A stretch of DNA of 64,000 nucleotides from an uncultured Pelagibacteraceae bacterium (lineage in GTDB: Bacteria > Pseudomonadota > Alphaproteobacteria > Pelagibacterales > Pelagibacteraceae), in NCBI GenBank assembly GCA_902624885.1, contig CACNZU010000004.1:1-64000 (forward strand), in the 5' to 3' direction. Below are positions 51,344 to 61,097 of this stretch, one piece after another. The first letter of the stretch is position 1; each line of letters opens with the position of its first letter. Under the pieces are notes generated by a model. The model saw only the letters and a program-made list of their open reading frames with translations, had not been told where the DNA came from and searched no databases. The position numbers were made by a program, and so were the translations under genes.

Positions 51344-52495
51344 ATGAAAAAAATTAGTTACAACAAGCAATTTATCGACTCAAACGATGTCAAAATAGTG
51401 GCTAGATCACTTAAAAATGATTTCATCACAAGCGGTAAAGAAGTTGAGAACTTTGAAAAAAAAATAAGTAAATATTTAAATGTTAAGTATTCAGTAAGCT
51501 GTATAAATGGAACTGCTGGTTTAGACCTTGCGTTTAAAGGTATAAAATTAAAAAAAAATGATGTGATTGTAATGCCAGTAATTAATTTTATAGCTTCTTA
51601 TAGTATGGCTGAAAATTTAGGAGCTAAAATTTTTTTAACTGATGTTGATCCCCTTACAGGCCAAATGACACCAAATCATTTAGAAAAATGTATTAAAGAA
51701 AATAATTTAAAAAATATTAAGGCTGTAGTTACAATGTATCTTGGAGGTTACCCAGAAAATGTTAAAGAATTTTATAAGTTGAAGAAAAAATATAATTTTT
51801 ATTTGATAGAGGATGCTTGTCATGCATTTGGTGCAAGTTATAAAGTTAACAATAAAATATACAAAATTGGTTCTTGCAAACATGCAGACATAAGTGTTTT
51901 TTCTTTTCATCCTGTTAAAACAATTACGACTGCAGAAGGTGGAGCTGTTACTACAAATATAGGAAATATAAATAGAAAGCTAAGGTTAATTAAAAATCAT
52001 AATATTTTAAGAAAGAAAAATTACTGGGAATATGACATTAAAGAATTATCTGGTAATTATAGATTAAGTGATATCAATTGTGCGCTTGGAATTAGTCAAT
52101 TGGCTAAAATAGAGAGATTTATCAAAGCGAGAAGAAAAGCATATCAATATTATAAAAAAAAAATTTCAAGTTACTCCAAGTCTATTTCTACTCCAAATTA
52201 TAAAACAGTAAACTATTCAAGTTTTCATTTATTCTTAATTAAATTAAATTTTAAAAGACTTGGCAGTAATAAAAATAAATTTTTTAAATATATGAATAAA
52301 AATAATATCTTTCCTCAGTTTCATTATAAACCAATTAATACTTTTTCATTTTATAAAAAGAGAAAAAAAAATTTTCTTGGTGCGAGACAATACTATACAG
52401 AGTGCCTATCTTTACCGCTCTTTTATGGTATTAAAAAGAGCCAACAAGATTTTGTTTTAAAAAAAATATTAAAGTTTATTCAAAAAAAAAAATAA
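51344..52495 (+). CDS. pseC: PseC-type aminotransferase (UDP-4-amino-4,6-dideoxy-AltNAc)
   Basis: 383 residues, DegT family. MKKISYNKQFIDSNDVKIVARSL and ITSGKEVENFEKKISKYL open as in PseC; SCINGTAGLDLAFKGI, PVINFIASYSMAENLGAKI, IEDACHAFGASY and FSFHPVKTITTAEGGAV with the PLP Lys follow; SGNYRLSDINCALG and the C-terminal FHYKPIN are also typical. It aminates the PseB product at C4. It is the first gene of the rightward unit and shares the regulatory gap with the MarR-type gene. Confidence 0.92.
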   Translation: MKKISYNKQFIDSNDVKIVARSLKNDFITSGKEVENFEKKISKYLNVKYSVSCINGTAGLDLAFKGIKLKKNDVIVMPVINFIASYSMAENLGAKIFLTDVDPLTGQMTPNHLEKCIKENNLKNIKAVVTMYLGGYPENVKEFYKLKKKYNFYLIEDACHAFGASYKVNNKIYKIGSCKHADISVFSFHPVKTITTAEGGAVTTNIGNINRKLRLIKNHNILRKKNYWEYDIKELSGNYRLSDINCALGISQLAKIERFIKARRKAYQYYKKKISSYSKSISTPNYKTVNYSSFHLFLIKLNFKRLGSNKNKFFKYMNKNNIFPQFHYKPINTFSFYKKRKKNFLGARQYYTECLSLPLFYGIKKSQQDFVLKKILKFIQKKK

Positions 52496-52496
52496 A

Positions 52497-53378
52497 TTGA
52501 AAAAAATAAGTAAAAGATTAATATTTGGTACAGCAAATTTAAGCCGTTACTACGGTATCAATTCCAGCAAAATTAAAGATAACATAACGACTAAAAGTAT
52601 TATAAAATTTCTAGTAAAAGAGAAAATAAATTATATTGATACCGCTTATAGTTATGGAAATGCAATTAAGGATTTAGGAAAAAATAATATTCAAAAATTC
52701 AATATAATATCTAAATTACCAGACCTAAAATCACCAGATATAAATTTATTAGAGAAGATTATTTACAAAATAACATTCAATACTTTAAAAAATCTTAAGA
52801 TTGAAAAATTGTATGGTTTGTTGATACATAATACGCAAAATCTTAAAGGAAGTAGAGGAAGTGCCATCTATAATACTATGAAAAAACTTAAAAATGAGGG
52901 GCTAGTGAATAAGATTGGGTATTCAATTTACTCAACCAAAGAACTAGAAAAATTTTATTTAAAATTTGCACCGGATATTGTTCAGGGTCCTTTAAACTTA
53001 TTTGATCAAAATATTGTAAATTCAGGATGGCTAAACAGATTAAATAAAGATAAAGTTGAATTTCATCCAAGATCAATATTTTTACAAGGCCTTCTTTTGA
53101 AGAAAGAGCACGAATTACCTAGGAAATTTAATCGTTTTAGGAGAATTTTTCAAAATTACTACTCTTTTTTGAAAAAATTTAATCTTGAGGCTTTTGATGC
53201 ATGTTTATTGTTTATTTGTTCTATAAAGTTAATTAATAAGATTGTGATAGGTATTGATAATCTTGATCAACTAAAAAAAATTGTGAATTTTAGAAATAAA
53301 AAAAAGAAATATTATTTTAAAAGTTTAATTTGTAAAAATGAGAGTTTAGTAAATCCAACTAAATGGAAAAATTTATGA
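52497..53378 (+). CDS. Aldo/keto reductase family protein
   Basis: 293 residues with a TTG start one base after the pseC stop. LIFGTANLSRYYG, INYIDTAYSYGNA (catalytic Asp and Tyr) and YGLLIHNTQNL, NKIGYSIYSTKELEKF and PLNLFDQNIVNSGWL follow the AKR barrel order; RSIFLQGLLL is typical of the reductases seen in surface-sugar loci. The substrate could be a keto-sugar or the aldehyde/keto precursor of the acyl group proposed for this cassette. Confidence 0.85.
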   Translation: MKKISKRLIFGTANLSRYYGINSSKIKDNITTKSIIKFLVKEKINYIDTAYSYGNAIKDLGKNNIQKFNIISKLPDLKSPDINLLEKIIYKITFNTLKNLKIEKLYGLLIHNTQNLKGSRGSAIYNTMKKLKNEGLVNKIGYSIYSTKELEKFYLKFAPDIVQGPLNLFDQNIVNSGWLNRLNKDKVEFHPRSIFLQGLLLKKEHELPRKFNRFRRIFQNYYSFLKKFNLEAFDACLLFICSIKLINKIVIGIDNLDQLKKIVNFRNKKKKYYFKSLICKNESLVNPTKWKNL

Positions 53379-54694
53379 AAATTCAAAGGAAGAGCAAAGG
53401 TCAAAAAATGTACTCTACAGCAAAAAGGATAATTCCTGGAGGAAATATGTTATTATCAAAAAGACCCGAATTTTTCTTACCAAATGGTTGGCCGTCTTAT
53501 TTTAAAAAAACCAAAGGTTGTGTAGTTTGGGATTTAGATGGAAAAAAATATTATGACTTAAGTTTAATGGGTGTTGGAACCAATATACTGGGATATTCGA
53601 ATAGCAAAATCGATCGAGCAGTTTCTAAAGTAATAAAAGCAGGAAACCTTAGTACTTTAAATTGTCCTGAGGAGGTCATGTTAGCTGAAAAATTAATAGA
53701 GATTCATCCTTGGGCTGATATGGTTAAGTTTGCAAGAACTGGTGGTGAGGCAAATTCTATTGCAATAAGAATAGCACGAGCTGCTGCAGGCAAAGACAAT
53801 GTAGCTTTTTGTGGTTATCACGGATGGCATGATTGGTATCTTGCGACCAACCTTTCTGGTAAAGGTAATTTAAATACTCATTTACTTAAGAATCTACCTA
53901 TAAAGGGTGTTCCAAAAAATTTATCTAATAGTATTTATCCATTTAATTATAATAATTACGAGCAACTTGAAAAGTTAGTTAATCAAAAAAATATTGGTGT
54001 AATTTGTATGGAGGTAATAAGAAATGAGGAGCCAAAAAATTCTTTTTTACAAAAAGTCAGGAAACTTGCTTCAAGAAAAGGAATAGTTTTGATATTTGAT
54101 GAATGCACTTCCGGTTTTAGAAAAAATCTTGGAGGTATACATAAGCTATACAATGTAACTCCGGATATGGCCTTATTCGGAAAAGCTTTAGGAAATGGAT
54201 ATGCTGTAACAGCTGTGATAGGAAAAAGAGATATTATGGAAAATGCACAAGCATCATTTATAAGTAGTACTTTTTGGACAGAAAGAATTGGACCTACAGC
54301 TGCTTTGGAAACGCTTAAAGAAATGAAGAGAATCAAATCTTGGAAAATTATAAATGAAAATGGAAAAAAGATAATTAATGGATGGAAAAAACTAGAAAGA
54401 AAATACGAGCTTAAAATTAAAATAGGTGGACTTCCATCAATTTGTAATTTCAGTTTCCTGAGTAAACAAAATCAACTTTATAAAACACTTATAACACAAG
54501 AGATGTTGAAAAAAGGATTTTTAGCTTCTAATTCCGTTTACTCTTGCATAGCACACACCCCTAAAATTATTAATAATTATCTTCAAGAATTAGATAAAGT
54601 ATTTTCTTTAATTCAAAAATGTGAGGAAGGTTATAGTATAAAAAAACTTTTAAAATATCCAGTAAGTATTAGTGGATTCCAAAGACTTAATTAA
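53375..54694 (+). CDS. Class III aminotransferase, glutamate-1-semialdehyde aminomutase-like
   Basis: About 439 residues from the ATG at 53375 (ATGA overlap with the upstream stop); an ATG at 53363 is also in frame. RIIPGGNMLLSKRPEFFLP, VVWDLDGKKYYDLSLMGVG, FARTGGEANSIAIRIARA, FCGYHGWHDWY, IFDECTSGFR and LFGKALGNGY with the PLP Lys are GSAM motifs. The housekeeping haem enzyme would not sit in a pseudaminate cassette, so this copy likely transaminates or isomerises another keto or aldehyde substrate. Confidence 0.88.
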   Translation: MKIQRKSKGQKMYSTAKRIIPGGNMLLSKRPEFFLPNGWPSYFKKTKGCVVWDLDGKKYYDLSLMGVGTNILGYSNSKIDRAVSKVIKAGNLSTLNCPEEVMLAEKLIEIHPWADMVKFARTGGEANSIAIRIARAAAGKDNVAFCGYHGWHDWYLATNLSGKGNLNTHLLKNLPIKGVPKNLSNSIYPFNYNNYEQLEKLVNQKNIGVICMEVIRNEEPKNSFLQKVRKLASRKGIVLIFDECTSGFRKNLGGIHKLYNVTPDMALFGKALGNGYAVTAVIGKRDIMENAQASFISSTFWTERIGPTAALETLKEMKRIKSWKIINENGKKIINGWKKLERKYELKIKIGGLPSICNFSFLSKQNQLYKTLITQEMLKKGFLASNSVYSCIAHTPKIINNYLQELDKVFSLIQKCEEGYSIKKLLKYPVSISGFQRLN

Positions 54695-54695
54695 A

Positions 54696-55385
54696 ATGAA
54701 ATTATTAAAACGTCTTTTAATTATTCCTGCGCGCGGCGGCTCGAAGAGAATTAAGAATAAAAATATTAAAAAATTCAAAAGCAAGCCAATAATTTATTAC
54801 ACAATTGAAAATGCAATTAAAAGTAAGCTATTTAATAAAATTCACGTTTCAACTGATAGCAAAAAAATTGAAAAAATTGTGAAAAAGAAAAACATAAAGA
54901 TAGAGTTTATGAGGCCAAAAAATCTTTCTGGAAGCAAAGTACCGCTATTTGAAGTTTATAAATTTGTTGTAAAAAAGTTTGAAAACTTAGGATTCAAATT
55001 TGAGGAAATATGGTCAATAATGCCTTGTAGCCCCAATTTAAATAGGCATGATTTAATTAAGATAAGCAAATTTTATAAAAAACTTAAAACTAAGGTACCA
55101 GTTTTATCTGTATCTCGATTTAGAGTACCCGTTCAATGGGCCTATAAAATGGAAAAGTCAAAAAAGCTAGTTCCTCACAATACGAATTTTCAATTAAAGA
55201 GATCTCAGGATGTTGATAATAGTTACTTTGATGCTGGTCAATTTTGTATTTACCCAGGATCAAAGTTTAAAAAATTAAATTTCATTTCAAAAAATTACTT
55301 TTACAAAGGATATGAACTGCCCATAAAGAAATCAATTGATATTGATGATATTGAGGATTGGAAGTTAGCAGAAAAACTAAATTAA
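54696..55385 (+). CDS. pseF: Pseudaminic acid cytidylyltransferase PseF
   Basis: 229 residues from the ATG at 54696 (MKLLKRLLIIPARGGSKRIKNKN); an upstream GTG at 54672 would overlap the aminotransferase. IIPARGGSKRIKNKNIKKF binds CTP; HVSTDSKKI, IMPCSPNLNRHDL, FDAGQFCIYPG and the closing SIDIDDIEDWKLAE match PseF. It makes CMP-pseudaminate from the PseI product. It precedes the ACP gene by 3 bases. Confidence 0.92.
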   Translation: MKLLKRLLIIPARGGSKRIKNKNIKKFKSKPIIYYTIENAIKSKLFNKIHVSTDSKKIEKIVKKKNIKIEFMRPKNLSGSKVPLFEVYKFVVKKFENLGFKFEEIWSIMPCSPNLNRHDLIKISKFYKKLKTKVPVLSVSRFRVPVQWAYKMEKSKKLVPHNTNFQLKRSQDVDNSYFDAGQFCIYPGSKFKKLNFISKNYFYKGYELPIKKSIDIDDIEDWKLAEKLN

Positions 55386-55388
55386 TCT

Positions 55389-55610
55389 ATGAAAAAAGAA
55401 ATTTTATATAATTTATTAAAAAAATACAAAATTAATAATAAAGACTTAAATTATAATATTTTTTCAAGTGGTGATCTGGATTCACTACAAATAATGAATT
55501 TTATTATTGATTTAGAAAAATTAACAAAAAAAAAGATTGATCCTAGTAAATTAAGTATTATTGCAAATCAAAATATTAAAGGATTAATAAAACTATTAAA
55601 GATAAAGTAA
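55389..55610 (+). CDS. Acyl carrier protein-like
   Basis: 73 residues, mostly helical. FSSGDLDSLQIMNFIIDLEK contains the DSL motif with Ser32, the phosphopantetheine site, followed by helices typical of ACPs. It is unusually basic for an ACP (many Lys). It lies between pseF and the PseG-GNAT fusion gene, with stop and start adjacent, so it likely works with that acyltransferase or with the AMP-dependent ligase at 59700. Confidence 0.85.
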   Translation: MKKEILYNLLKKYKINNKDLNYNIFSSGDLDSLQIMNFIIDLEKLTKKKIDPSKLSIIANQNIKGLIKLLKIK

Positions 55611-57149
55611 GTGAATATTTATTTTAGAACTAATTGTGATGATAAAATTGGATTAGGCCATTTATCCAGAACGATAAAAATAGCAAATTATTTTAAAAAA
55701 AAAGGTTTCAGCTGTATATTTTGTATTGATCGACTTGAAAACCTAAGAAATTTTAAATTGAAGTTTCCTATATTTGAAATTGAAAATAATTATAAGTTAA
55801 CAAATGAAACCGTAGATGCGCGAAAGTTCATAAAAAAAATTAATACATCAAAAGGATATGTTTTTTTAGATGATTACAGATTGGGGGATGCATGGAAAAA
55901 AATAGTAAAAAGAACTGGCCTCAAATTAATTTATTTAAGCGATAAAATCAAAAGAGAAAAAATAGCTGATTTTGTAATTAATTATAAAATTAACGCTTAT
56001 GAAATTAAGAAAAATATAAAATATAATGATAAAACTAGGTATCTTTTAGGAACAAAATATGCCTTGGTTGAAAATCAAAAAGCCAATTCTAACTCAAGGT
56101 TTAAAAAATTTAATATAATTCTTTATCTTGGCGGTTCAGGTGATTTTAAAATCTTAAAAAACCTTGCTGAAGCTATTGATGTCTTTTTTAATGAGAAAAA
56201 GGTAAAAAAAACTTTAATAAAAATAATAGTCGGACCCCTTTTAAAAAATTCTGATAATCTTAATTCAATTGCAAAAAAAAATAAAAATATAGAATTGATT
56301 AAAAATGAGCAAAATTTAATAAACATTTATAAAAAATCTCAACTTTTCATTGGATCATCTGGTACATCTATTTATGAAACAAATTATGCCAATATTCCAA
56401 CAATTTTATTTAAATATGTAAAAAATCAAGACGATAAAATTGAAAATTTAGAAAAGTTAGGTCATTTCATCCATTTAGAAAAAAATGAAATTAAGAAATT
56501 TAAAAAAGTTGCTCAATTAGCATATTTAATTTTTAAAAATTATAAGAGAATAAAGTTCTTAACTAATCAAAAAAAAATTAAAATTGATAATTTAGGTCCT
56601 AAAAGGATTTTTACTGAAATTTTTAATAAAAAGTTAAATCCAAAAAAACAAGTGGTTAAAAAAAATAGGGGGAATAAATTAAATTTTCGTAAAGCAATTG
56701 ACTCGGACTTAAATAAAATTCTTTATTTAAGAAATCAAAAACAAAACAGGTTCTCAAGTTTAAATAATAAAGTAATAGACAATTTAGATCATTATATTTG
56801 GTGGTTTAAATCGAAAAGAAATTATTACTTATTACTAGATCGAAATTTAATACTAATGTCATTTTGGAAAAAAGTCTGCGATATTGGTAAAAATAAAATA
56901 ATGTTAACTGGATGGAACTCCTCAAAAAATATTAGTTTCTTAAATGTTCTTAATGGTGTCATTAAATTTAATAGAACAATTGGTAAAAAATATAGCATCC
57001 TTTCAATAGTAAAAAAAAATAACAAGGTAAGTTTAAAAATCGATAAGTATTTAGGTTACAAAAGAATAAAAAAGCTTGATTTACCAACGGCTAATTTTCT
57101 AAAATCTTTAAAGGTAAATTTGAATAAATTTATAATTTCGGTTAGATGA
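55611..57149 (+). CDS. pseG: PseG hydrolase fused to a GNAT-type (PseH-like) acyltransferase
   Basis: 512 residues, GTG start. Residues 1 to about 340 are PseG: FRTNCDDKIGLGHLSRTIKIA with His17 at the catalytic position, DDYRLG, ILYLGGSGD and GSSGTSIYETNYANIP; it removes UDP from UDP-2,4-diacetamido-altrose. Residues about 350-512 (NFRKAIDSDLNKILYLRNQ, HYIWWFKSKRNYYLLL) look like a divergent PseH/GNAT domain, which normally acetylates the 4-amino group. No separate PseH exists nearby. Its 3' end overlaps the convergent radical SAM gene by 8 bases. Confidence 0.85.
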   Translation: MNIYFRTNCDDKIGLGHLSRTIKIANYFKKKGFSCIFCIDRLENLRNFKLKFPIFEIENNYKLTNETVDARKFIKKINTSKGYVFLDDYRLGDAWKKIVKRTGLKLIYLSDKIKREKIADFVINYKINAYEIKKNIKYNDKTRYLLGTKYALVENQKANSNSRFKKFNIILYLGGSGDFKILKNLAEAIDVFFNEKKVKKTLIKIIVGPLLKNSDNLNSIAKKNKNIELIKNEQNLINIYKKSQLFIGSSGTSIYETNYANIPTILFKYVKNQDDKIENLEKLGHFIHLEKNEIKKFKKVAQLAYLIFKNYKRIKFLTNQKKIKIDNLGPKRIFTEIFNKKLNPKKQVVKKNRGNKLNFRKAIDSDLNKILYLRNQKQNRFSSLNNKVIDNLDHYIWWFKSKRNYYLLLDRNLILMSFWKKVCDIGKNKIMLTGWNSSKNISFLNVLNGVIKFNRTIGKKYSILSIVKKNNKVSLKIDKYLGYKRIKKLDLPTANFLKSLKVNLNKFIISVR

Positions 57150-58248
57150 ACAAATCGAAATCTTCTAGAATTCTTTGCTCTTCTCCTTTTATCATTCTAT
57201 CTATCAATTGATTTGACTTGTGTCTTATACAATGAAATCTACAGTGGGTTTTCGGATCTAAAGAGTCAATTACTTGTTCTTTTCGTTCACTCGACCATAT
57301 TTTTGATAAACTATCTTTTGTTGCATCTCCTATTTTCATTTGATTATTTCCTCTATGGTAAGGGCAAACATATACACCACTTGGACTTACAACTGTCCTT
57401 ATTTTTGAAACGTTGCACGAATCGTAATTCTTTACTTGAACGTTGGTATTAGTTAAGGCATCACCTAATGTATATGGTGAAATAATTCTAAAGTTATTAT
57501 CTTCTAATCCTTTACATTTCTCTAATTGTTTCTCTACGGTATGGTTAATCTCATCTTGCTGTTTTTGTAGAAAATGCATTATGTCGAAAGCGGGCTTTAC
57601 CTCAAAATAATCACAACCAATATCTTTTGCAACTTCTGCAGCTCTCGCAATATCGCCAACATTAGTGCTTATTAGATTATGTTTTTTATCTTTAATTGAT
57701 AAGATTAAAAAAGAGTAACCGAGAAGCCCTTTCTTATTTTTACCAAATTCTCTCATGTTGTTAATAACTAAGTTAAATTGAGACTTTCCACTTTTGTGAG
57801 GCCTGAATTCCTGAAAAACTTCTTCGCTCCCTGCATCTACAGAAACTCTAAGCCATTTTGTTTTCAAAGAAGATTTCATATGTCGATTTAGAAGTGTTCC
57901 ATTAGTGGTTACACCTACGTGAATATTATTATCATCCAAGTAATCAATTAAACTTGAAAATTCTGGATGTGCCATCGGTTCTCCGCCACCAATTAATACG
58001 ACAGCTCTTACTCCTATATTTTTAAAATCTTCCGCAAGTTCTCTTAATCTACCTTTTACAAAACCACCTTGGTTAAGAAGATTGGCACTTATACAGTCGT
58101 GACATGCCAAATTACATGCTGTAGTAGGATCAAGTTCAACAACCATTGGTCCCTTAGAATTTTTTTCAATAAAAGTGGATATAATTTTTTCTCTCGAACT
58201 TTTTTGTAAGAGTTTTTCTTCTAGTTTTAAAGCGCGTGTCATTTTCAA
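57142..58248 (-). CDS. Radical SAM protein with SPASM-like C-terminus
   Basis: 368 residues. ACNLACHDC gives Cys45, Cys49 and Cys52 as CX3CX2C, binding the catalytic [4Fe-4S] cluster; VVLIGGGEPMAHPEFS is the GGE motif; TTNGTLLN and VSVDAGSEEVF follow. The C-terminal third has more cysteines (YDSCNVSKIRTVVSPSG, YVCPYHRG, HCRFHCIRH) like a SPASM domain. Function unknown; radical SAM enzymes in glycan loci can epimerise or dehydrate sugars. It is the last gene of unit C and 54 bases from the aldehyde dehydrogenase. Confidence 0.82.
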   Translation of the reverse strand: MKMTRALKLEEKLLQKSSREKIISTFIEKNSKGPMVVELDPTTACNLACHDCISANLLNQGGFVKGRLRELAEDFKNIGVRAVVLIGGGEPMAHPEFSSLIDYLDDNNIHVGVTTNGTLLNRHMKSSLKTKWLRVSVDAGSEEVFQEFRPHKSGKSQFNLVINNMREFGKNKKGLLGYSFLILSIKDKKHNLISTNVGDIARAAEVAKDIGCDYFEVKPAFDIMHFLQKQQDEINHTVEKQLEKCKGLEDNNFRIISPYTLGDALTNTNVQVKNYDSCNVSKIRTVVSPSGVYVCPYHRGNNQMKIGDATKDSLSKIWSSERKEQVIDSLDPKTHCRFHCIRHKSNQLIDRMIKGEEQRILEDFDLFI

Positions 58249-58302
58249 TAATTTGAATAGTTTATAATATAAAAAGATTTAAAATCAAACAATTTGTCCT
58301 TA

Positions 58303-59703
58303 TTAATTCATTGATATTGTTGATTTATTAACCAAATAATTTTTTAAACCCTGATTGCTGGTCTCTGATCCATATCCTGAGTTTCTAAATCCCCCAATAG
58401 TTAGGTTGGTATTCCAATATTTTAAAGAGCAATTAATCCAAACTCTTCCATATCTTATATTTTCCTCAAAAAATTTTATTTTACTCTTATTTTTTGAATA
58501 TAAGTAGACTGCCAATCCATATTTATTTTTATTTATCTCGTTTACAATATTCTTAAATGATTTAAAACTTTTAAGAATTAATACCGTACCAAATATTTCT
58601 TCTAAAAATAATTTTTCATGTTTTTTAACACCCTCAAGAATAAATGGTTCTAAAGCGTTATTAGATTTTAAACTTTTTTTATCTCCATAAACAATTTTAA
58701 CTCCATGTTTTAAAGAGCTTGAAATAAATTTTTTGACATTTTTGTTATGAAGTTTTGAAATTGGTTTCTGGAAAGTTTTAATTTTTTTTAATTTTTCAAT
58801 CAAAATATTTTTAACTTTATCATAAATTTTACTTTCTATGAATAGAATGCTCCCAGCAATGCATGCTTGACCAGCATTTTCTAAAAAATTATCAATTACA
58901 TATTTTAGACTTTTCTCTAAATTTGCATCAGACGTTATAATCATTGGATTTTTTCCGCCTAACTCCAAAGATAATTTTTTAATACTCGAACTTGAGTTTT
59001 TTATTATATCTTTTGCAACATTGGTAGAGCCAGTAAAACTTATCATATTAATTTTATTATTTGATACTAATAATTTGCCTATTCTTTTACCTTTACCATG
59101 TACTAAACTTATTAATTGTTTTGGAGCGGATGTGTTGCTAATAATTTTCACAATAATAGAAGCGCTTGCTGATGCGTACTCACTTGGTTTTAAAATAATT
59201 GGACAACCTGCAGCAATGATAAAAGGTAATCTTTCACAAGATACAATAAATGGATAATTCCAAGGAATAATTAAACCAACTAATCCAATAGGCTCTAAGG
59301 CGCTTATTAGACTGTGATTTTTTATTTTAGTTTTTTTTTTAAAATTGGTTTTTTTTAAAATTTGTATTGCAGATTTCCACAGTTCAATTCCACTATGAAT
59401 TTCTTTTGAGGCATCTTGATAAATTTTACCAGTTTCAGAAACTTCGGCATCAATAATTCTTTTGCTATTTTTTTTTAGTTTTAAATATATTTCCTTTAGA
59501 ACTTTTATTCTTTGGTTTTTATTTTTAAAAAAAGAATTTTTCTCAAAAACTAACGCTGTTGATTTTATCGCTCTGTCTAAATCTATTTTGTCTGAATCTG
59601 GATATTTTGAAATTAGTTGGCCATTAAAGTTTTTGACATAATAATATCTTTTTTTTTTACCGTCGATCCATTTGCCGTTTATGAAATTTTTTGATATTTT
59701 CAT
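58303..59703 (-). CDS. Aldehyde dehydrogenase family protein
   Basis: 466 residues. PIGLVGLIIPWNYPFIVSCE, ILKPSEYASASA, SFTGSTNVAKDI (NAD loop), LELGGKNPMI with the general-base Glu, and NAGQACIAGS with the nucleophile Cys. It oxidises an aldehyde to an acid, or to a CoA/ACP thioester. The ligase gene next to it overlaps by 4 bases, which suggests that the acid made here is then activated. Confidence 0.9.
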   Translation of the reverse strand: MKISKNFINGKWIDGKKKRYYYVKNFNGQLISKYPDSDKIDLDRAIKSTALVFEKNSFFKNKNQRIKVLKEIYLKLKKNSKRIIDAEVSETGKIYQDASKEIHSGIELWKSAIQILKKTNFKKKTKIKNHSLISALEPIGLVGLIIPWNYPFIVSCERLPFIIAAGCPIILKPSEYASASASIIVKIISNTSAPKQLISLVHGKGKRIGKLLVSNNKINMISFTGSTNVAKDIIKNSSSSIKKLSLELGGKNPMIITSDANLEKSLKYVIDNFLENAGQACIAGSILFIESKIYDKVKNILIEKLKKIKTFQKPISKLHNKNVKKFISSSLKHGVKIVYGDKKSLKSNNALEPFILEGVKKHEKLFLEEIFGTVLILKSFKSFKNIVNEINKNKYGLAVYLYSKNKSKIKFFEENIRYGRVWINCSLKYWNTNLTIGGFRNSGYGSETSNQGLKNYLVNKSTISMN

Positions 59704-61097
59704 TGGTATAAAAATTTAATGTTTTTACCTGTAGATGTCTTTATAATTTCATTTTTAAAAATAACTTCATCAGGTTCCTCATTTTTAGATAAAGATAAAT
59801 TAAAGACATTTTGTATTTTGTTTTTAATATCAAGTTTTGATTGTTTGTCGTTAATTTCTATAAAGAGTTTTATTTTAAAACCATAAATTTCATCTTTGTA
59901 AGGGACTGCCATTGCATTTTTAATTCCATCAATATCTATTACGAGATTCTCAATTTCAGATAATGATACAAATTCACCATTTTTTTTTACGTTGTCTCCA
60001 GTTCTGCCTAAAACAAAGAGCTTTCCTTTTTTTAAATATCCAATATCTCCAGTATCGTAAAGTTTATTTTTTTTAAGCTTTGCATTAATTAAATTAGACA
60101 TAAAAAATTTTGAATTTATATAAATTTTTCCTGGTGATTTTATTGATCCCTTACAAAAAACTTTCGTATTTTTTGAAAATTTTCCTACACTAAAGTCACC
60201 TTTTGAATTAGGTTTCAAATCGACAGTAAGGGACCCTCCTAATTCTGTTACTCCATAACATTTTAAAATATTTTTCTTAAATATCTTTTTAAATTTTAAA
60301 AAAGTGGATGGATACAAAATACTTGCAGTCGAAATTATTGAGATATTTTTTTTAAACTTAAAATTTTTAAGTAAATCTTTCCTAAAATTAATTGCCATAG
60401 AACACATTGTTGGAGACAAGTATAGTTTTGTAACGTTAAACTTATTCGTTTCGGTAAATAGTTTTCTTAAAAGAAAAATTTTAAATTCATCGGATAATAT
60501 TATTTTAGAAGATGTTATCAAAGGTACAAAAAACAAATTAAATATGCCAGTCATGTGATGTTGAGGCCAAAAAGCATGAAAGATATCAGTATTTTTAAAT
60601 TTTGATAGATTGCTAAAATTTTTTGCGCTTTCAAGTATATTACCCAAAGTATGAGTTATACCTTTAGGCTTTCCAGAAGTAGTACCGGATGAAAAAATAA
60701 TTAAAAAATCTTGATTGTAATTGGTTTTGGCATATATGTTTGGCAAAGAGTCTCTTGTACTTAAAAAAATTTCTCTTTCAGAAAAAATTATCAATTTAGG
60801 CTTAATTAAATTTTTTATTTCTCTAAATCTTTTAGATGTAATGGATTGTGCTATTGGACAAACAATAATTCCAGTTATTGCACAAGCAACAAGAAATTGA
60901 TAAAAAATTATATTATGATTTATTCTAATAATTACTTTATCACCTTTTCTTAAATTTTCTTTGTCTATTAAAAAATTAGCAATTCGTTTTGATCTTTCAA
61001 AAAACTCCTTAAATGAAATCTTTTTTTGATTTTTGACATCCTCAAAAAAAATAGCATTAGGGTTTTTGTTAAATATTTTTTCTAAATCATTTTTCAT
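59700..61097 (-). CDS. AMP-dependent acyl synthetase/ligase
   Basis: 465 residues, ANL superfamily. IIFSSGTTSGKPKGITHTLGN is the AMP-binding motif A3, CYGVTELGGSL motif A5, YDTGDIGYLKKGKLFVLGRTGDN motifs A7-A8, and KTSTGKNIKFLYQ at the end carries the A10 catalytic Lys. It adenylates a carboxylic acid and transfers it to CoA or to an ACP; the ACP at 55389 is a natural partner. The ligase stop overlaps the ALDH start by 4 bases and the pseI stop overlaps its start by 1. Confidence 0.9.
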   Translation of the reverse strand: MKNDLEKIFNKNPNAIFFEDVKNQKKISFKEFFERSKRIANFLIDKENLRKGDKVIIRINHNIIFYQFLVACAITGIIVCPIAQSITSKRFREIKNLIKPKLIIFSEREIFLSTRDSLPNIYAKTNYNQDFLIIFSSGTTSGKPKGITHTLGNILESAKNFSNLSKFKNTDIFHAFWPQHHMTGIFNLFFVPLITSSKIILSDEFKIFLLRKLFTETNKFNVTKLYLSPTMCSMAINFRKDLLKNFKFKKNISIISTASILYPSTFLKFKKIFKKNILKCYGVTELGGSLTVDLKPNSKGDFSVGKFSKNTKVFCKGSIKSPGKIYINSKFFMSNLINAKLKKNKLYDTGDIGYLKKGKLFVLGRTGDNVKKNGEFVSLSEIENLVIDIDGIKNAMAVPYKDEIYGFKIKLFIEINDKQSKLDIKNKIQNVFNLSLSKNEEPDEVIFKNEIIKTSTGKNIKFLYQ

